NCBI RefSeq assembly: GCF_022682495.2
Contig: NC_071398.1
Span: 31,251,426 to 31,315,425 of the forward strand
Direction: 5' to 3'
Length of the DNA stretch: 64,000 nt
DNA from: Desmodus rotundus
Lineage: Eukaryota; Chordata; Mammalia; Chiroptera; Phyllostomidae
In this document: positions 19,655 to 30,400 of the stretch, in pieces
Numbering within the stretch: the stretch's first letter is position 1
Layout of the letters: each line of letters opens with the position of its first letter
Position numbers and translations under genes: made by a program
The notes under the pieces: generated by a model
The model's database searches: none
Told to the model about the DNA's origin: nothing
Seen by the model: the letters and a program-made list of their open reading frames with translations, nothing else

Positions 19655-20130
19655 TTTTTTTCTTGTGGTAAACTACACATAACGTGCCCTGGCCGGGTGG
19701 TTGGCTTGCTTGGAGCGTGAGGCACCAAAAAAAAAAAAAAAAAAAAAGTGGAGGGGGGCGCGGTGGTTTGCGGGTTGGATGCCCAGTCAATGCACAAACC
19801 TAGACTGCGGGTTCCGTCCAAGTCCGACGAGAATGGGAGGCAGCCGATGGATGTTTCTGTGTCTCCCCTTCCTCTTTCTAAAATCAATAAACATATCCTT
19901 GGGCGAGGATTACAAAAAATACACATAAGGTGAAACTTACCATTTTAACCACTTTCAGTAGCAGTTCTGTGGCAACGAGTACATTCTTATTGATGCGCAA
20001 TTACCAGCACCGTCCGGCTCCAGAACTTTTTCATCATTCTAAACTCAAACTCCTTGCCCATTGAAGTGACTCCCCATTTTTCCCTTCCCTTTATACAAAC
20101 TTATTTTTAGCTTTAAAGTAGTTCAGGTTT
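19655..20130 (-). repeat. L1 3' end (antisense) split by a Ves SINE
   Basis: Left part 'cttgtggtaaactacacata' and right part 'accattttaaccactttcag' are the reverse of an old L1 3' UTR. They are separated by a diverged Ves SINE at about 19688-19915. A short TACACATAA repeat on both sides is a likely target-site duplication. Confidence 0.65.
19688..19915 (+). mobile_element. Diverged Ves SINE with internal A21 run
   Basis: It begins TGCCCTGGCCGGGTGG, carries a 21-A run (about 19727-19747) within its head, and continues with a second head-like part ('gcgcggtggtttgcgggttg') and a 3' end 'cctctttctaaaatcaataa'. The internal A run suggests a composite or dimer-like structure. Confidence 0.6.
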
Positions 20131-20404
20131 CAGTCAAGATATTAAGGGAGAATTAAGAGTAATATAAAGTTTCCCATGCTGGGCCCTGTTAATGGATTTT
20201 TTGTGTATCTTTCCATCAACATTTAATGCAAAATACAGGCACACCTTGGAGATATTGCAGGTTTGGTTCAAGACCACTGCAATAAGTCACATGACCACTG
20301 AGTCAGTCACATGAGTTTTTAAAGTTTTCGAGAACATACCAAAGTTATGTTTACACTATACTGTAGTCTATTAAGTGTGCAGTAGCGTTATGTCAAGAAA
20401 ACCA

Positions 20405-20600
20405 CTATGTACCTTTTTAAAATAAAGTTTTTTAAAATTACCGTTGACATACAATATTATGTTAGTTTAAGATGTACAACGTAGTGATTACATATTTATC
20501 TATCTTACAAAGTGATCACCCCCATAAGTTTAGTACCCACCTGACACCACACAGTTTTTACAATATTATTGACTATATTCCCTATGCTGTACTTTACAAC
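20405..20600 (-). repeat. L1 3' UTR fragment (antisense)
   Basis: The order 'gttgacatacaatattatg', 'caacgtagtgattacat', 'acaaagtgatcacccccat' and 'attgactatattccctatg' matches the reverse of the L1 3' UTR of old L1M-type families. Confidence 0.7.
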
Positions 20601-20611
20601 CCTATGACTAT

Positions 20612-20807
20612 TTTTTAAATAGATTTTATGTATTTATTTTTAGAGAGGGGAAGGGAGGGAGAAAGAGAAACATCAATGTGTGTTTGCTTCTCAAGCACCC
20701 CTACTGGGGACCTGCCCTACAACCCAGGCATGTGCCCTGACTGGGAATCAAACCCGCGACCCTTTGGTTCACAGGCTGCTCAATCCACTGAGCCACACCA
20801 GCCAAGG
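20612..20807 (-). mobile_element. Ves SINE (reverse)
   Basis: Reads 'tttatttttagagaggggaa', 'gccctgactgggaatcaaac' and 'ccactgagccacaccagcc', the reverse of a Ves SINE. Its flanks 'ccctatgacta' (from 20600) and 'ccctatgatgg' (from 20808) form an imperfect target-site duplication. Confidence 0.85.
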
Positions 20808-20859
20808 CCCTATGATGGTTTTTTTAAATTAAAAAAAAAAATCCTCACCTGAGGATTGC

Positions 20860-20962
20860 ACGATCACTTGCTTCCCATAGTTGCCCCAACCAGGAATTGA
20901 ACCTGCCACCTTTTGGTGTATGGGACAACGCTCCAACCCACTGAACCATCCTGCCAGGGCCC
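20860..20962 (-). mobile_element. Older, shorter Ves-like SINE (reverse)
   Basis: Contains 'aaccaggaattgaacctgcc', 'cccactgaaccatcctgcc' and 'agggcc', the reverse of a Ves tRNA-like head, without the CT-rich 3' part. A further 'ccccatgacttttt' (about 20967) echoes the target sequence flanking the neighbouring SINE. Confidence 0.65.
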
Positions 20963-21219
20963 CTGGCCCCATGACTTTTTATAACTGGCAATACATCTTA
21001 AACCCTTCCCCTTTTTCATTCAACCCCGTCCCATCTGACAAGTATCAAAATCTTTATGAATGTAACACTACATATCTCAACTTAAAAATGCTTTTTTTGC
21101 TAAGAAATGCTAACCACATTTGAGCTTTTAGCAAGTCATAATATTTTTGCTGGTGGAGGGTCTTGCCTTGATGCTGATAAAAATGCAGTATCTCTGAAGT
21201 GCAATAAAATGAGGTATGC

Positions 21220-21415
21220 ATATGCTGGACTGAAAACCAAAAGGTCACCAGTTTGATTCCCAGTCAGGGCACATGCCTGCATTACAGGTCAGATCCCCAG
21301 TAGGGAGTGAGCAAGAGGCAACCACACATTGCTGTTTCTCTCCCTCTCTTTCCCCCTCCCTTCCCCTCTCTCTAAAAATAAATAAAGTCTTAAAAAGAAA
21401 AAAAGAAATACAAGA
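21220..21415 (+). mobile_element. Ves SINE, 5'-truncated
   Basis: Has 'gtttgattcccagtcagggc', 'tttctctccctctctttccc' and an A-rich tail, but the head GCCCTGGCTGG is missing. Plus orientation. Confidence 0.75.
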
Positions 21416-22111
21416 ATAAATCAATTTGAATGTTGAGGCATGGAAAGTAACATTTAAAAAATGAGGTGTGCCTTTACAAGCGTATAGCTTTTTTTCCACC
21501 TTGTTTTTTTTACTTACGTGTTTCTTGGAGATCATCTCGATTTGGTACACAAGAGCTCCCTGGTTTTGTTATCTAGACATAATATAAGTAGCCAACTTGT
21601 CCCCTGCTGTTGGACAATTGAGTCATTTCTATTTTTTTTATATTATAAGCTGCTTTTCCATACATTTTGTGCATGTGTGAGTATTTCTATAGGAGAAATT
21701 CTTGGACTTGGAATCGCTGAGCCAAGTGAAATGTGCCTGAAGTAATTTTGACAGCTGTGGGCAAGTTGCCTCTGGAAGTTGAATTGATTGTTGAAATCAA
21801 GTGTGCACAAGCCTGTTGTTTACACTTGCATTTCAGATGATTATTATAAGTTTTTATTGCAATCACTTTTCTTTTTCATGCAAATTCTCTCAAACTTCTT
21901 TTGAAGAGTTAATGGATTGCTTTGGACAATAGTCATGGTGTAACCTCTGAGCTACGGAGGAAAGGGTTGAAGACAAGTCACCCGTGAACCTCAGTAATTT
22001 ATATTCTGCATGGTAGTGATGGAAGGGAAAGCACAGACATTTATTAATCATCTGTTTTGTGCCAGATACTGTCTACATTATATAAATAACTTTTCATTTT
22101 TATCATTTATA

Positions 22112-22410
22112 ATCAAAGTATCTGGAGGTGGAGCCTTTGGGAGGTGATTAACAGAGCCCTCATGAATGGGATTAGTGTCTTTATAAAAGAGCCCAAAGAT
22201 CATCCTTCTCCCCTCCATCATGTGAGGACACAGCAAGACCAGAATTCTATGACCCAGGAATCAGGCTGTCACGATGCACTGAATCTGCCAGCACCTTGAT
22301 TTTGGACTTCTAGCCCCCAGAACTGAGAGATATCAATGGCTGTTGTTTAAACTCCGCTGTCTATGCTATATTTTTGTTCTAGCAACCAGAACAGACTAAG
22401 GTAATATATA
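22112..22410 (+). repeat. MaLR-type solo LTR remnant
   Basis: The order 'ggaggtggagcctttgggag', 'gaatgggattagtgtctttat', 'catgtgaggacacagcaag' and 'tgattttggacttctagcc' is typical of MST/MLT1 LTRs of the non-autonomous ERVL-MaLR group. It has no coding sequence. Confidence 0.65.
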
Positions 22411-22524
22411 TAATATTGTCTTAGTCTGCTTTCCTCCAGGTTCCACTTATCAAGCAGCCACTTTAAAATCTTTTATTTTCCTCCATGTTTCTAAATAACC
22501 TGTTTTTTCCCTCTCTTTTTTTGT

Positions 22525-22562
22525 CCTTTCTCCCTTCCTTCTTTCCTCCCTTCCTTCCTTCC
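22525..22562. repeat. CT-rich simple repeat
   Basis: A tract of TTCC and CTTT units on the plus strand, adjacent to a MaLR remnant. Confidence 0.8.
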
Positions 22563-23072
22563 AGTTTTAGATAGCACCTGTTGATTACCACTAAGTAGAG
22601 AGAAGGAATTCTCTTCCATCCCAACCACATTCCTTCCTCTGCCATCCTCCTGAAACAGTTAAATGAGTATTCCTTGTTTTCATTATTTTGATTGTGTACC
22701 ATACTCACAGTTGAGCCATGTAGGCAAGAGCTCCCTTACTTAGTGGAGAACCTTAAATGAACAGCCCCTTTAACCCTTAAAGAGGGCTAGACATGGATCC
22801 CCACACTGACACCTTCAGCCCAAGTCCTCCTGAACTGTCGACCTATGCACATGTATGAAATAAACTCATCACAGGGCCTCTTTGGTAAGTAACTGTGAAA
22901 TACATACTTTTTACCTATTTTCACATTTTTATCAAATAGGTTGTGGAGTTAATGCTTTTGGATCATGGTGGGGGTGATAAATTAGAGGACAGGGATTTAA
23001 AATATACCCACATTAATTTGTTCCTATAAAATGTTTCAAAGGGCACGCAAAAATGGAGTAAAGCTTGAAATT

Positions 23073-23310
23073 AAAAAAATATTCATTTTTAGAGAGGGGA
23101 AGGGAAGAACGAGAGGGAAACATAAATGTGTGGTTGCCTTTCGTACCCCCTGCTGGGGACCTGGCCCACAACCCAGGCATGTGCCTTGACTGGGAATTGA
23201 ACCAGCAACCCTGTGGTTTGCAGGCTGGCACTCAATCTGCTGAGCCACATCAGCCAGGCCTTTTTTTTTTTTTTTTTTAATTTAATTAATTTATTTTTAG
23301 AGAAAGGGGA
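23073..23310 (-). mobile_element. Composite Ves SINE insertion with 13-bp TSD
   Basis: A full reverse Ves SINE (about 23073-23260) is followed by a T run and then a fragment 'tttatttttagagaaagggg', which is the 3' part of another Ves. The whole unit is bounded by AAAGCTTGAAATT at 23060-23072 and 23311-23323. In transcript order it is a Ves 3' fragment, an A run, then a full Ves with tail. One duplication around both parts suggests they integrated together. Confidence 0.7.
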
Positions 23311-23384
23311 AAAGCTTGAAATTTTAAGGCTTAGGAGCAAGAAAGAATAACATGTCCTACAATCTTCCTTAGGTTTCCATTTTT

Positions 23385-23965
23385 GTTTTAAAGCATTTTA
23401 AAAATTGTGGTAAAATATGCACAATGTAAAATTTACCCTCTTAACCATTTTTAAGTGTACAGTTCAGTGCTGTTAAGTACCTTCACATTGTTGTGCGACC
23501 ATCACCCCCATCCATCCACAGAACTTTTTCATCTTTCCCAACTGAACTTTGTCCCCATTAAACACCAACTCCCCATCCCCCTCCTTTAGCCCCTGACAAC
23601 CACCATTATGTCTTCTGTCTATGAATTTGACACCTCCTGGGACCTCATATAAGTGGAGTCATATAGTATTTGTCCTTTTGTGTCTGGCTTATTTCACTTA
23701 GCATAATGTCCTCAAGGTTCATCTGTCTTGTAGCATGTGTCAGGATTTCCTTTCCTTTTAAGGCTGAATGATACTCTATTGTACTATAGACTCTGTTTTG
23801 CTTATCCCCTTGTCCATTGGTAGACATTTGGCCTGCTGCCACCTCTTGGCTGTTGTGAGTAATGCTGCTCTGAACATGGGTGTGCAAATACCTATTAATG
23901 TCCCTGCTTTCATTTCCTTTGGGTATACACCCAGAGGTGGAATTGCTGGGTCATATGGTCATTTA
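23385..23965 (-). repeat. L1 3' end (antisense), left half
   Basis: The reverse of an old L1 3' UTR and ORF2 end ('attgtggtaaaatatgcaca', 'cttatttcacttagcataat', 'ggaattgctgggtcatatgg'). It continues at about 25897-26095 after the HAL1 insertion, so the HAL1 copy landed in this older L1. Confidence 0.8.
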
Positions 23966-23977
23966 ATTTTGTTTTTT

Positions 23978-25884
23978 TTATATATTTATTGATTATGCTA
24001 TGACAGTTGTCCCATTTCCACCCCTTCACTAAACTCCATCCTGCCCACCCCCTCCCTCCCACATTCCCCCCCTATAGTCCATGTCCATGGGTCATACATA
24101 TAAGTTCTTTGGCTTCTACATTTCCTACACTATTCTTACCCTCCCCCTGTCTATTTTCCACCTATCATTTATGCTATTTATTCTCTCTACCTTTCCCCCC
24201 TCTCTCCGCCTCCCAATCCCCTATTGATAACCCTCCATGTGATCTCCATTTCTGTGGTTCTGTTTCTCTTCTAGTTGTTTGCTTAGTTTTCTTTTGTTTT
24301 GGTTTTAGGTGTGTTTGTTAATAACTGTGAATTTGCTGTCATTTTACTGTTCATATTTTTTATCTTCTTTTTCTTAGATAAGTCTCTTTAACATTTCATA
24401 TAATAATGGCTTGGTGATGATGAACTCCTTTAACTTGACCTTATCTGGGAAGCACTTTATCTGCTCTTCCATTCTAAATGATAGCTTTGCTGGATATAGC
24501 AATCTTGGATGTAGGCCCTTGCCTTTCATGACTTGGAATACTTCTTTCCAGCCCCTTCTTGCCTGTAAGGTCTCTTTGGAGAAATCAGCTGACAGTCTTA
24601 TGGGAACCCCTTTGTAGGTAACTGTGTCCTTTACTCTTGCTGCTTCTAAGATTCTCTCCTTCTCTTTAATCTTGGCTAATGTAATTATGATGTGCCTTGG
24701 TGTGTTCCTTCTTGGGTCCAGCTTCCTTGGGACTCTCTGAGCTTCCTGGACTTCCTGGAAGTCTACTTCCTTTGCCAGACTGGGGAAGTTCTCCTTCATT
24801 ATTTGTTCAAATAAGTTTTCAATTTTTTGTTCTTCCTCTTCTCCTTCTGGCACGTCTGTGATCCGGATGTTGGAATGTTTCAAGATGTCCTGGAGGTTCC
24901 TAAGCCTCTCCTCATTTTTTTGAATTCTTGTTTCTTCATTCTTTTCTGGTTGGATGTTTCTTTCTTCCTTCTGGTCCACACCGTTGATTTGAGTCCCAGT
25001 TTCCTTCGCATCACTATTGGTTCCCTGTACATTTTCCTTTGTTTCTCTTAGCATAGGCTTCATTTTTTCATCTAGTTTTCGAACAAATTCAACCAATTCT
25101 GTGAGCGTCTTAATAACCAGTGTTTTGAATTGTGCATCCGATAGGTTGGCTATCTCTTCCTCGCTTAGTTGTATTTTTTCTGGAGCTTTGAAGTGTTCTG
25201 TCAATTGGGCCATTTTTTTTTTTTTTGTCTTGGGACGTCTGTTACATAAAGGGGCGGAGCCTTAGGTGTTCCTGGGGCGGGGTAACGCTGGTCGCTGCAC
25301 TGTGACGCTGTACGTCGGGGAGGGGCCGAGAGGGAGCAATGGCGCCTGCTCCACTCTATGCCGAATTTCAGTCACTCCCTCCGCTACCCACAATCAAACT
25401 GGGCCCCTCTGGTGCTGGTTTCTGAGTGGGTGGGCTTGTGCACACTCTAGGCCCCTGTGGGTCTCTCCAACGACCTCTCCTGTGAGGCTGGGAGTCTCTC
25501 CTGCTGCCGCCCCAACCCCCACGGGTGTTTTCAATCAGAGGTTTGAGGCTTTATTTCCACTCGCTGGATCCCTGGGTTACGTGGTCTGCTTCGCTCCCCA
25601 CCGTTCATCCCGGTTTCTCTGTGTGCGAGTGTGTGGCCGCAGGGTCTGCCAGTGGTCAGACTGCCTGCCCCGTTCGTCCCACACTCCGCCAGTCTCGGTC
25701 CCGCCATGACCACGCGAGTCCTCTCCACCCCGGCTGCCCGTCTCCGCCCCTCCTACCGATCTGGATAAATGTTTATTTTTTATTTTCTTGGTGTCGGACT
25801 TCCTTGCCATTCGATTTTCTGTCAGTTCTGGTTGTGCGAGGAGGCGCAGTGTGTCTACCTATGCCGCCATCTTGGTTCTCCTCT
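23978..25884 (-). mobile_element. HAL1-type (half-L1) element, copy 1
   Basis: A minus-strand retroelement with a 5' UTR that starts near 25884 with an AAGATGGCGGCAT motif (YY1-like, also found at L1 5' ends), an A run just before the ATG at 25213, one intact ORF1 (24374-25213) and a short 3' UTR with an A-rich end (about 23978). No ORF2 or reverse transcriptase follows ORF1; only about 400 bases separate its stop from the 3' end. The flanks carry ATTTTGTTTTTT at 23966-23977 and 25885-25896, a probable target-site duplication. The structure fits HAL1 elements, which are L1 relatives with ORF1 only that need L1 proteins to move. Confidence 0.8.
24374..25213 (-). CDS. L1-type ORF1 protein of HAL1 copy 1 (279 aa)
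   Basis: An intact 279-codon frame. The N-terminal part (to about residue 115) is charged and rich in Glu, Lys and Gln, consistent with a coiled coil shorter than in human L1 ORF1p (338 aa). Then comes the RRM-like domain starting [20 protein letters not shown] and a C-terminal domain with [24 protein letters not shown] and YPAKLSFR, all conserved in L1 ORF1 proteins. Known ORF1p is a trimeric RNA-binding chaperone that coats its own RNA. Transposon protein, not a host gene. Confidence 0.85.
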   Translation of the reverse strand: MAQLTEHFKAPEKIQLSEEEIANLSDAQFKTLVIKTLTELVEFVRKLDEKMKPMLRETKENVQGTNSDAKETGTQINGVDQKEERNIQPEKNEETRIQKNEERLRNLQDILKHSNIRITDVPEGEEEEQKIENLFEQIMKENFPSLAKEVDFQEVQEAQRVPRKLDPRRNTPRHIIITLAKIKEKERILEAARVKDTVTYKGVPIRLSADFSKETLQARRGWKEVFQVMKGKGLHPRLLYPAKLSFRMEEQIKCFPDKVKLKEFIITKPLLYEMLKRLI

Positions 25885-25896
25885 ATTTTGTTTTTT

Positions 25897-26095
25897 GAGG
25901 AACTTCCATAGTGTTTTCCACAGCAGCCGTACTATTTTAAATTCCCACTAGCAATGTAGGGGTGTTCTGATTTCTCTACATCCTTGCTAACACTAGTCTT
26001 CTCCTTCTTACCATCCTAATGGGTGTTTAGTGGTATCTCATTGTAGTTTTGATTTATATTCCCAGTTTTTCTTTTATTTAAAGTATTCTCCCAAT
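25897..26095 (-). repeat. L1 3' end (antisense), right half
   Basis: Continuation of the old L1 interrupted by HAL1 copy 1: 'gaggaacttccatagtgttt', 'aaattcccactagcaatg' and 'gtggtatctcattgtagttt' are typical of the reverse of ORF2 3' sequence. Confidence 0.75.
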
Positions 26096-26168
26096 GTTGA
26101 TGAGAGAAAGTGTAGGATCTTATTTCTCAAATGTTAACGGAAATACGAATCATCTAGGGAGCTTTTTA

Positions 26169-26382
26169 TTTTATTTTTTTAAATATTTTATTTATTTATT
26201 TTAGAGAGGGGAAGGGAGGGATAAAAAGAGGGAGAGAAACATCAATGTGTGGTTGCCTCTCGCACACCCCCCGCCAGGGACCTGGCCCACAACCCAGGCA
26301 TATGCCCTAGACTGGGAATCAAACAGGCGACCCCTTGATCCACAGACTGGCACTCAATTCACTGAGCCATACCAGCCAGGGC
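26169..26382 (-). mobile_element. Ves SINE in a hAT-like remnant
   Basis: A reverse Ves SINE ('gagaggggaagggagggata' through 'gagccataccagccagggc') with the duplication AGGGAGCTTTTTA at 26156-26168 and 26383-26395. The host sequence on both sides ('ttctcaaatgttaacgg...' and '...gtgtctgcatttctagca') resembles an old MER5-like hAT element. Confidence 0.85.
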
Positions 26383-26514
26383 AGGGAGCTTTTTAAAATG
26401 CATTCTGATTCAGGAAGTCTGGTGTGGGTCCTAAGTGTCTGCATTTCTAGCAAGCACCCAGGGGATACCAATGGCAGACGCTGCTAATCCAGGGGTCACA
26501 CCCTGAATAGTAAA

Positions 26515-26670
26515 GATAGATGACAGAGACCACATGGGCTCTGGAGTCTGGCAGACCTGGTGTATAAATAGGTCTCAACTATAGTGTATCTCAGTCTCCT
26601 GACATGTAAAATGACGGTAGTGCTCCCTACAGAGTTATAAATTGCCAGTGTAAGGCTTCTGGCACAAGCA
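26515..26670 (+). repeat. MIR SINE remnant
   Basis: 'gggctctggagtctggcaga', 'tgacatgtaaaatgacgg' and 'agagttataaattgcc' follow MIR order on the plus strand. Confidence 0.55.
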
Positions 26671-27654
26671 CAGAATAAATGAGGAACTTTACCAAAGCTG
26701 CTATCTGGCCCGTTCATGTTGAGAAGAGAGATGAGGCAGAGCTGCTTAGGCAGAGATAAAGAAGTGGGGGTCCTCGTGTGCTATTATTAAGCACCATATA
26801 TGTGATGGGGACACTCCTGACTTGGTCCTTGAGCCTTTTGTGCCTTGGAGCTACCGAGAATGTGAGGAAAGCTTTCTGTTCATTCAGTAAACATTAGTCA
26901 CGTGTCTGCCATGCCTCATTGTGCTTTACTAAGTGCAGGTACACAGTATGGTGAGCAAGGATGGACCATAAAGCAGAAACAGGCAAGCCTGGCCTGGGTC
27001 TGAGTGTGGCACACAGCTGTCTCCCTTTCTCCCACCTAGGGGCTGCCGGGACAGCCAGCAGAGGGGACCCGAGAGCAGAGCTGCTGCAAGGTGTCCTGCG
27101 TGGTGATCCTCAGTGGCTTTGGCTGCCTGACCTGTCCCTCTCGGCCACTTTGCCCCAGCCTAGGCATCAGAGACTAAAAAGGCAGTAAGTGACTTGAAAG
27201 GAAAGCATGCATTTGTACATGGATTTTTTTTCCTTTCATTCAAACCTGGTCCACTACAGAGTTTTTCTGGAACCCAGCAGATGCGAAACACCATGAGCTA
27301 GGCAATGCCAGAGGAAAGGAAAGAAATGTTTCCTCTCTAGGGATTTGGGGGTGGGTGGGTGGGAAGTTGATACTTTTGTAGAAGGTTGTATTGTAGATGT
27401 GATGGCAGGCAGATAAACTGCAACCCAAAATAATACAAATGGTGGATAGCAGACAAGTCAGTCTAGGGCAAATATGTAATCAGATGCTAAAGTGTGAAAG
27501 GAATTGGGGTGGGGGCCAAGATGACCATGATGTAACATGAGTGTGATATGTGGATAGCAGAAGGTAGGGAACGAACATTCTGGTGGTGTAGGAGGGTGGT
27601 AGCAGAGAGCGGGGTCAGGTCGTTCCTAGCCCTCCCTCTAGGAGGAAATTCCCT

Positions 27655-27760
27655 CTCTTTTAAAAAAAAATTATTGATTGATTTTAGAGAGAGGGGGGAA
27701 GGGAGGGAAGGAGGAAGAGAGATCCTTTGCCAGGACAAATTCTCTCTTCCAGGCCAACCT
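27655..27760 (-). mobile_element. Ves SINE 3' fragment (reverse)
   Basis: 'attgattgattttagagaga' and 'agggaaggaggaagagagat' match the CT-rich 3' part of a Ves SINE in reverse. The head is missing. Confidence 0.55.
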
Positions 27761-28034
27761 AAGAGGGGGGAGGTAGCCAAGACCCTTCTGTGTACTGGTG
27801 GGAGGATATTCAGTTCAGAGTGAGAAGGCCCAGTTCCTAGGAGATACCGCTACCCCAAATTTTATCCCTGTACCTTATTTCAATTTTTCCTCTTAATCAT
27901 TCTTCTAAACTCCTTTGGGATGTATTATCTTGGCCCTGGAAATAAAGGTTTGAACTAGACCTCTTAAGGTCCAATACTCTGATTCTGTGCCTGCTTAGCA
28001 AGCACAGACTCTCCTGTAGGTTTCCCAAGCTAGC

Positions 28035-28795
28035 TCTAGACCAGGCATTGCAGACTCTTTTGTAAAGGGCCAGATAGTAAATATTGCTGCTTTGTGGACC
28101 ACACAGACTCGGCCTCGACCACTCACCTGTGTAGTGGCAGATCCAAATCAGCCGTACAGAATGAGTGAATGAATACAACTTTATTTGTGGACACTAAAAT
28201 GTGAATTTCACATAATTTTCAGGTCATGAAATCTTCCTCTTTTGATTTTTTGGTGTATTTTTATGGTGGTAAAATATAAATAACACAAAATTTCCATTTT
28301 AACTATTTTTAAGTGTCCAGGTCAAGGGCATCATGTACATTCAGTGTTGTACAACCATCACTACCAAACATCCCCAGAACTCTCTCATCTTCTCAAACTG
28401 AAATTCTGTCCCCATTAAACACTTAACTCCTCATTCTCCATCCCCCAGGCCCTGGTACCCACCATTCTACTTTCTGTTTCTATGGATTTGATTACTATAG
28501 GAACCTCATATAAATGGAGTAATGCAGTATTTGTCCTTTTGTGACTGGCTTATTTCACTTAGCATGATGTCCACAAGTCTCATTCATTTTGTAGCATGTG
28601 TCAGAATTTCCTTTTCATGGCTGAATAATATTCCATTGAATGGATAGACCCATTCACAGACACTTGGGTTGTTTTCACCTTTTGGCTCTTGTAAATTATA
28701 GCCTTTTGATTTTCTTTGACCCAACCATTCTTAGCTCTTGGGCTAGACAAAAACAGGTGGAGGCTGGCTTTGGCCCTAGACCATGGTCTGATGAA
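28035..28795 (-). repeat. hAT-type DNA transposon remnant interrupted by L1
   Basis: Left part 'tgtaaagggccagatagtaa' with 'atacaactttatttgtgg' and right part 'tagacaaaaacaggtgg' with 'ctggctttggccctagacc' match the two ends of a non-autonomous Charlie/MER-type element. They are separated by an L1 3' fragment at 28250-28702. Confidence 0.6.
28250..28702 (-). mobile_element. L1 3' fragment nested in a hAT remnant
   Basis: The reverse of an L1 3' end ('ttatggtggtaaaatataaa', 'tggcttatttcacttagcat', 'tgaataatattccattgaat'). An 11-bp duplication CTTTTGATTTT (28239-28249 and 28703-28713) marks the insertion into the hAT element. Confidence 0.75.
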
Positions 28796-29039
28796 TGACT
28801 GGCTTTTACTTTTACTGCCTTGAATGGGTTCTGAGGATATCCAATGTGCTCATCATGTCTAAGCTGTAGGCATTGTCTTTACTCAACTGCTCATATAAAA
28901 ATATTTGCCATTTAGTTTTGGAATCAAAATGTACTGTTTGAACCTGGCATAAACACATTGAAAATGGCATTTTGGAACAAGGATCAAATGACAATAAAGG
29001 CAGCACAAGTACTTTGCCTCTTTGCACCACCAAGACATC

Positions 29040-29729
<690 letters not shown>

Positions 29730-29734
29730 TTTTT

Positions 29735-30400
29735 TTTTCAGGGCTAAAAATACTTTTATTAGACAAGAAGTGGAGTAAAAATATTAGATATAACCATCAA
29801 TCTCTCTCCCCACTCCCTTTTTCTTTATTAAACAAAAGCAGTCTGTTCTGACAAAAATGCCAATCCTTGCATTTGCAGACAAAAGTTTAAACAGACTTCT
29901 CCGACATTGTCAGATACCTTCCATCCACAAGTACATGCAGCCAGAGACTGAAACAAATCATCCTCATAGGGTAGAAGATCCAAGCTTGATGAAATATGTA
30001 TAAGAATATCAACCCCAGAATATTCCTGGGTTTTCACATGAGTGATGTATTAGGGGAGTCAAAAGCAGGCAGCGACATCCAAACTCCACGTGCACCATCC
30101 AACTGCCTGAACACAGCGATGCATTCTCAGGGCAGCAACATAGAAAAACTTCAAAGGGAGGGGTGGTCTTATAAAATCCACCAAACGTGTCATCTTGGGC
30201 CTGAAACCATCTTGTTAACTACTGGTTGAGGCTCTTCTTTCTAGATTTGTTTGTATTCAAGACTTCTTTTCCAGAAGAAATGCAGACACAATTAAATGGT
30301 AATTTCATCATCATGTCTCTTGAATGCTGCAATTAGTCGCTGGCCTACGGCCCCACACTCCCGCCAGCTGACGCCTGGCTTCCCTTGTCTTGGACGTCCT
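29735..30400 (-). pseudogene. Processed retrocopy of an unrecognised gene
   Basis: On the minus strand a transcript-like segment ends in TAATAAAG-type signals (AATAAA on the minus strand at 29755-29760) followed by an A run (plus-strand T at 29730-29738). It contains a 69-aa frame at 29828-30037 with SSLDLLPYEDDLFQSLAAC and CGWKVSDNVGEVCLNFCLQ. Upstream the frame is broken by stops and shifts. The A tail and lack of introns fit a processed pseudogene. I do not recognise the parent gene. Confidence 0.5.

Noticed and set aside
20600..20985. CRISPR-like repeated blocks
   Set aside because: The repeated words are SINE parts and target duplications in a mammalian genome. No regular repeat-spacer pattern.
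28812..29033. 73-codon minus-strand frame
   Set aside because: No recognisable similarity. It lies between a hAT remnant and a retrocopy and has no poly(A) or splice context.
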